Of a DNA stretch of 64,000 bases, positions 60,785-64,000 are shown one piece after another (the stretch's first letter is position 1; every line of letters starts with the position of its first letter). Source of the DNA: JANNGC01 sp043758205 (GTDB lineage Bacteria > Verrucomicrobiota > Verrucomicrobiia > Limisphaerales > SIBH01); the NCBI GenBank assembly GCA_043758205.1, contig JAYVNY010000191.1:22674-86673 (forward strand). The letters run 5' to 3'. The notes under the pieces were generated by a model. It was not told the DNA's origin, ran no database searches, and saw only the letters and a program-made list of their open reading frames with translations. The translations under genes and the position numbers were made by a program.

Positions 60785-62125
60785 TCAGATCAGTTCGCGG
60801 ATGGGTTGGAAATTATTGTCCACGAGGAACTGCGGGCGGCTGGAAAGATCGTTGAACGTGACCTTGTTGGCGTCAATGCCGAGCCGCTGGTAGAGCGTGG
60901 CGAAGACTTCGCCGAACTGCACCGGGCGCTCGACCGCTTCGCCGCCGAGACGATCCGTGGCCCCGATGACCTGACCGGTCTTCATCCCGCCGCCCGCCAG
61001 CATCGCGCAAGAAACGCGGGGCCAGTGATCGCGCCCGCCGTCCTTGTTGATCGTCGGCGTGCGGCCGAACTCGCCCCAGACGACCACCGAGACATCCTTG
61101 TCCATCCCGCGCTGGTGCAAATCCTCGATGAGCGCGCTCACGCCCTGATCGAGCATGGGCAAGTCCTGGCGCAGCGCGTCGAAGTTTTTCCCGTGATGGT
61201 CCCAGCGGCTGAAGGCAAGCGTGACGCAGCGCGCGCCCGCTTCGACCAAGCGCCGGGCCGTGAGGAAATGCTCCATCAGCTTCGGCCCGCCATCGTCGCG
61301 GTTCTTGGGGTCGCCCTTGCCGTAACGCGCGCGAACTTTTGGATCTTCTTTTTCGATGTCGAGCGCCTCCAGCAGCTTGCTGGAAGTAAGCAGTCCGAAG
61401 GCTTGCTGATTGAACGCGTCGAGACCGTTCATCATGCCGCTCGTGTCCACGTCGCGGCGGAAATTGTCAAAGCTGGTGAGGAGCGCCTGGCGATCCGCGA
61501 GGCGGTCGAGCGTCACGCCGTTGAGCACCATGTCGCTCTTGCCGGCACCCTCGGGCTTGAAGGGTCCAAACGCCGGGCCGAGAAATCCCGGTTCGCCCGC
61601 CCGCGCCCATTCCATGTGGCCCATCTTCGGTGCGAGGCCGACGAACGGCGGGATGAATTTATTGACCGGGCCTTCAAGTTTCGAGAGTACCGCACCGAGC
61701 GAGGGCCAGCCCCCGGGCGGTTGGTTGCGTGAAGCACGCCCGGACAGACATTGAAAGGCATCGTGATCATCCAGCGCGCCGACCATCGAGCGGATGATGG
61801 CGATCTTGTCCATCTGTTTGGCGAGCAGCGGCAGGTGTTCGCAAATCTGAATGCCGGGAACTTTCGTGGAAATCGGCTTGAACTCGCCGCGCACCTCGGA
61901 CGGCGCGTCCATCTTCAAATCGAAGATGTCCTGATGCGACGGCCCGCCCGGCAGGAAAATCATGATGATGGCCTTGTGCGAGCGACGAACGCCGGCCGCG
62001 GATTCCGCTTGAAGCAACTGTGGCAGCGCCATCCCTCCCAGCCCGAGCGCGCCGATCTTCAGGAAATTACGACGCGATACTCCGTCGCAAAAGCGGGACG
62101 GCCGAGGTCCGAAAATCGTTAGCAT
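60785..62125 (-). CDS. DUF1501 protein, Tat-exported, copy 1 of 3
   Basis: 446 residues. Tat signal SRRNFLKIGALGLGGMALPQ. Core motifs IIMIFLPGGPSHQDIFDLKM, FSRWDHHGKNFDALRQDLPM, WGEFGRTPTINKDGGRDHWP and GGMKTGQVIGATDRLGGEAV. It is the first gene of the four-gene operon (2-3 bp gaps). The next gene in the opposite orientation is another PSCyt1/DUF1549 protein, so the 223-bp space between holds two divergent promoters. Confidence 0.93.
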   Translation of the reverse strand: MLTIFGPRPSRFCDGVSRRNFLKIGALGLGGMALPQLLQAESAAGVRRSHKAIIMIFLPGGPSHQDIFDLKMDAPSEVRGEFKPISTKVPGIQICEHLPLLAKQMDKIAIIRSMVGALDDHDAFQCLSGRASRNQPPGGWPSLGAVLSKLEGPVNKFIPPFVGLAPKMGHMEWARAGEPGFLGPAFGPFKPEGAGKSDMVLNGVTLDRLADRQALLTSFDNFRRDVDTSGMMNGLDAFNQQAFGLLTSSKLLEALDIEKEDPKVRARYGKGDPKNRDDGGPKLMEHFLTARRLVEAGARCVTLAFSRWDHHGKNFDALRQDLPMLDQGVSALIEDLHQRGMDKDVSVVVWGEFGRTPTINKDGGRDHWPRVSCAMLAGGGMKTGQVIGATDRLGGEAVERPVQFGEVFATLYQRLGIDANKVTFNDLSSRPQFLVDNNFQPIRELI

Positions 62126-62348
62126 GGTGTCGCGTTATTTCTATCAGTGCTGCCGTGCTCTGACCAGTTCGCAAAACGACTTATTCACCAGAGCTTTGTC
62201 GAGCGCGGTCGCTTCCTCGAAGTGGCGCGGAGGTGGCACGGCCAAGGTGCGGCCGGTTTGCCACCGTGGGCCCGTTGGGGTGCCAAACGAATTTGAATCA
62301 TCGCCCTCGGGCAGGCCGTCAGAAAACCTCGTGACCCCAATCCCACGA

Positions 62349-64000
62349 ATGCTCCGTGCGGGCTGCGCCGTCCTCCTGACGGCGGCGCTCAGTCTTCGTG
62401 CGGCGGAGCCGTCCACGGGTTGGGCCGTGTTGCAGAAGCGTTGCCTGGAATGTCACGGGCCGGAAAAGCACAAGAGCGGCTATCGCGTGGATGACCGTGA
62501 GACTTTGTTGCGCGGCGGTGACTCCGGGCAGGCGGCGATGGTGGCGAGCAACAGCGCGGCGAGTTCGCTGGTGCAACGGCTCATCACGACCAATCTCGAC
62601 GAGCGGATGCCGCCGAAGGGCGAGCCGCTGGCGCCGGGAGAAATCGCGGCGGTGAAGGCGTGGATTGACGCTGGTGCGCGATGGCCAGCGGAAGCGCAAG
62701 CCAAGGCCGGTGGAGCAAATCAGCATTGGGCGTTCAAAGCTCCAGTTCGTCCGCCGGTGCCCGCGCTCGCAAATCGTAAATCAAAAATCATAAACCCCAT
62801 CGACGCCTTCATCCTGTCGCGCCTGGAACGCGAGCGCCTGAAGCCTTCGCCCGAAGCAGGACGGGCCACGCTCCTTCGCCGGGTGTATTTGGATCTGGTG
62901 GGACTCCTCCCCACGCCGGAGCAGGTCGCGGCCTTCGAGAAGGACCGCCGCCGTGATGCCTTCGAGCGTGTGGTGGATGAACTGCTGGCCTCGCCCCATT
63001 TCGGCGAGCGCTGGGGACGGCACTGGCTCGACCTCGCGCGCTACGCCGACAGCGCGGGTTATCAAATCGACCGCGTCCGTCCGGGTGCCTATTTGTATCG
63101 CGACTGGGTGGTGGAGTCCTTCAATCGCGACCAACCGTTCGACCAGTTCACCATCGAGCAAGTCGCCGGCGACCTGCTGCCGAACGCGACGATGGAACAG
63201 AGGATGGCCACGGGCTTCCATCGCATGACGCTCTCGAACCACGAGGACGGCGTGGACCAGGCGGAGTTCATCTGCAAAGCCAAGGTGGATCGCGTCTCGA
63301 CCACCGCCACGGCGTGGCTGGGGCTGACGGTCGGCTGCGCGGAATGCCACTCGCACAAGTATGATCCGATTTCGCAACGCGAGTTCTACCAACTCTACGC
63401 CTTTTTCAACGAAGCCCGGGAACTGGACGTGCCGACTCCGCAGCCCGGCGAGCGGGAGAAGTTCGAGCAAGCGCGGAAGCTTTGGGAGTCAGAGAAGGCG
63501 CGACTCGAGGCAGCCCGCACTCGTTACTCCGACACCGAGGCGCAGACGAATTTCGCCCGCTGGCAGCAAAGCGCCGGGCGCAAGAGTTTGAGCAACTCGG
63601 TGACAGCCATGCTCGACGTGCCCGCAGAGAAGCGCAGTGCGGCGCAGAAGAAGGAGCTTTGGAAATACTACCGCGAGATGGATCCGGGCCTGAAAGAGTT
63701 TGGGGCCAGGCTCAAGGCGCATCAACGGCTCCAGCCCAAGTATCGGGGCGAGGAAGCGTTGATGCTCGCGGTGATGACGAATGCGCCCAAGACGTTCGTT
63801 CATGTGCGGGGAGATTTCCTTCGGCCCGGCGAAGAAGTGCGACCCGGTGTGCTGCGCGTGTTGAATCACTTCGAGTGCGACAGCCCGCCGACCCGGCTTG
63901 ACCTGGCGCGCTGGATTGTTTCGCCGGAGAACCCGCTCACCGCGCGCGTGGCGGTGAATCACCTCTGGCTGCATCTCTTCGGGCGCGGGCTGGTCAACAC
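62349..64000 (+). CDS. PSCyt1/DUF1549/DUF1553 protein, 3' end cut by the window edge
   Basis: 550 codons visible. Signal peptide LRAGCAVLLTAALSLRAA, then a PSCyt1 domain with haem motif QKRCLECHGPEKHKSG and distal MPPKGEPL. A linker contains ANRKSKIINP, translated from an AAATC-type repeat (62770-62793). DUF1549 follows (LLRRVYLDLVGLLPTPEQVA, FGERWGRHWLDLARYADSAG) with a second haem motif GCAECHSHKYDPI. DUF1553 begins near the right edge (LTARVAVNHLWLHLFGRGLV). A GTG at 62331 is an alternative start. Divergent from the DUF1501 operon, with which it may act. Confidence 0.9.
   Translation, partial: MLRAGCAVLLTAALSLRAAEPSTGWAVLQKRCLECHGPEKHKSGYRVDDRETLLRGGDSGQAAMVASNSAASSLVQRLITTNLDERMPPKGEPLAPGEIAAVKAWIDAGARWPAEAQAKAGGANQHWAFKAPVRPPVPALANRKSKIINPIDAFILSRLERERLKPSPEAGRATLLRRVYLDLVGLLPTPEQVAAFEKDRRRDAFERVVDELLASPHFGERWGRHWLDLARYADSAGYQIDRVRPGAYLYRDWVVESFNRDQPFDQFTIEQVAGDLLPNATMEQRMATGFHRMTLSNHEDGVDQAEFICKAKVDRVSTTATAWLGLTVGCAECHSHKYDPISQREFYQLYAFFNEARELDVPTPQPGEREKFEQARKLWESEKARLEAARTRYSDTEAQTNFARWQQSAGRKSLSNSVTAMLDVPAEKRSAAQKKELWKYYREMDPGLKEFGARLKAHQRLQPKYRGEEALMLAVMTNAPKTFVHVRGDFLRPGEEVRPGVLRVLNHFECDSPPTRLDLARWIVSPENPLTARVAVNHLWLHLFGRGLVN

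Noticed and set aside
62236..62283. TGGCACGGCC upstream of the last gene, checked as a sigma-54 promoter
   Set aside because: The -12 part (GC preceded by T at the right spacing) is missing; it matches only the -24 half. The TGGCAC/GTGCCA pair is too far apart for a clear hairpin.

Overview
The window looks like a GC-rich genome segment from the Verrucomicrobiota, probably the Pedosphaera/Limisphaerales side. The argument rests on gene content: PSCyt1/DUF1549/DUF1553 and DUF1501 proteins (otherwise mainly planctomycetal), short pseudopilins with an FTLIELLVVIAIIAIL stem and an H-x9-DG-like YFDGHV end, many secreted Ig or propeller proteins, and a copper P-type ATPase with YHS and heavy-metal-binding modules. 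No rRNA, tRNA or CRISPR array was seen.

Layout. 1-5622 (minus): envelope polysaccharide/lipid locus with a glycosyltransferase-like protein cut by the window edge, two hexapeptide acyltransferases and two half-size ABC exporters. 5684-6951 (minus): a pseudopilin and two small proteins. 7141-13792 (plus): a two-component/sigma-54 locus holding an NtrC-type regulator, a near-consensus sigma-54 promoter, a secreted Pro-rich protein, an outer-membrane barrel, a membrane histidine kinase and a secreted propeller protein. 14165-24421: two convergent clusters, each with a subtilase and large secreted proteins built from a repeated domain with a DWxHWG signature; the minus-strand cluster begins with a pseudopilin. 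24572-27471: a membrane-anchored protein and a glycoside hydrolase-like/GT2 fusion. 27458-29095: a graveyard of gene relics (DUF3800, tyrosine integrase, sigma factor).

29096-32182: an ECF sigma factor with a Cys-rich tail coupled to a Cu(+) ATPase, resembling the Myxococcus CorE arrangement. 32564-40447: an AraC-type regulator and a tight carbohydrate (pectin-like) degradation operon with GH140, NIPSNAP, a Gfo/Idh/MocA oxidoreductase, a GH28-like protein and a conserved Tat protein. 40829-43978: periplasmic catalase plus ankyrin protein, with divergent OxyR. 44734-50387: a PSCyt1/WD40 protein, a PPC-like secreted protein and a small coiled-coil protein. 50413-53231: an FGE-like and a thrombospondin-3 repeat secreted protein. 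53232-55593: three toxin-antitoxin modules (MazEF-like, HicBA, PIN) interleaved with copies of one repeat. 55604-62125: an operon of three DUF1501 paralogues plus a DUF1549/DUF1553 protein, divergent from another PSCyt1/DUF1549 gene cut by the right edge.

Recurring themes are translationally coupled ATGA overlaps, many intergenic inverted repeats, and truncated relics of genes that have intact relatives in the same window. Product names come from reading motifs by eye. No database search was possible.
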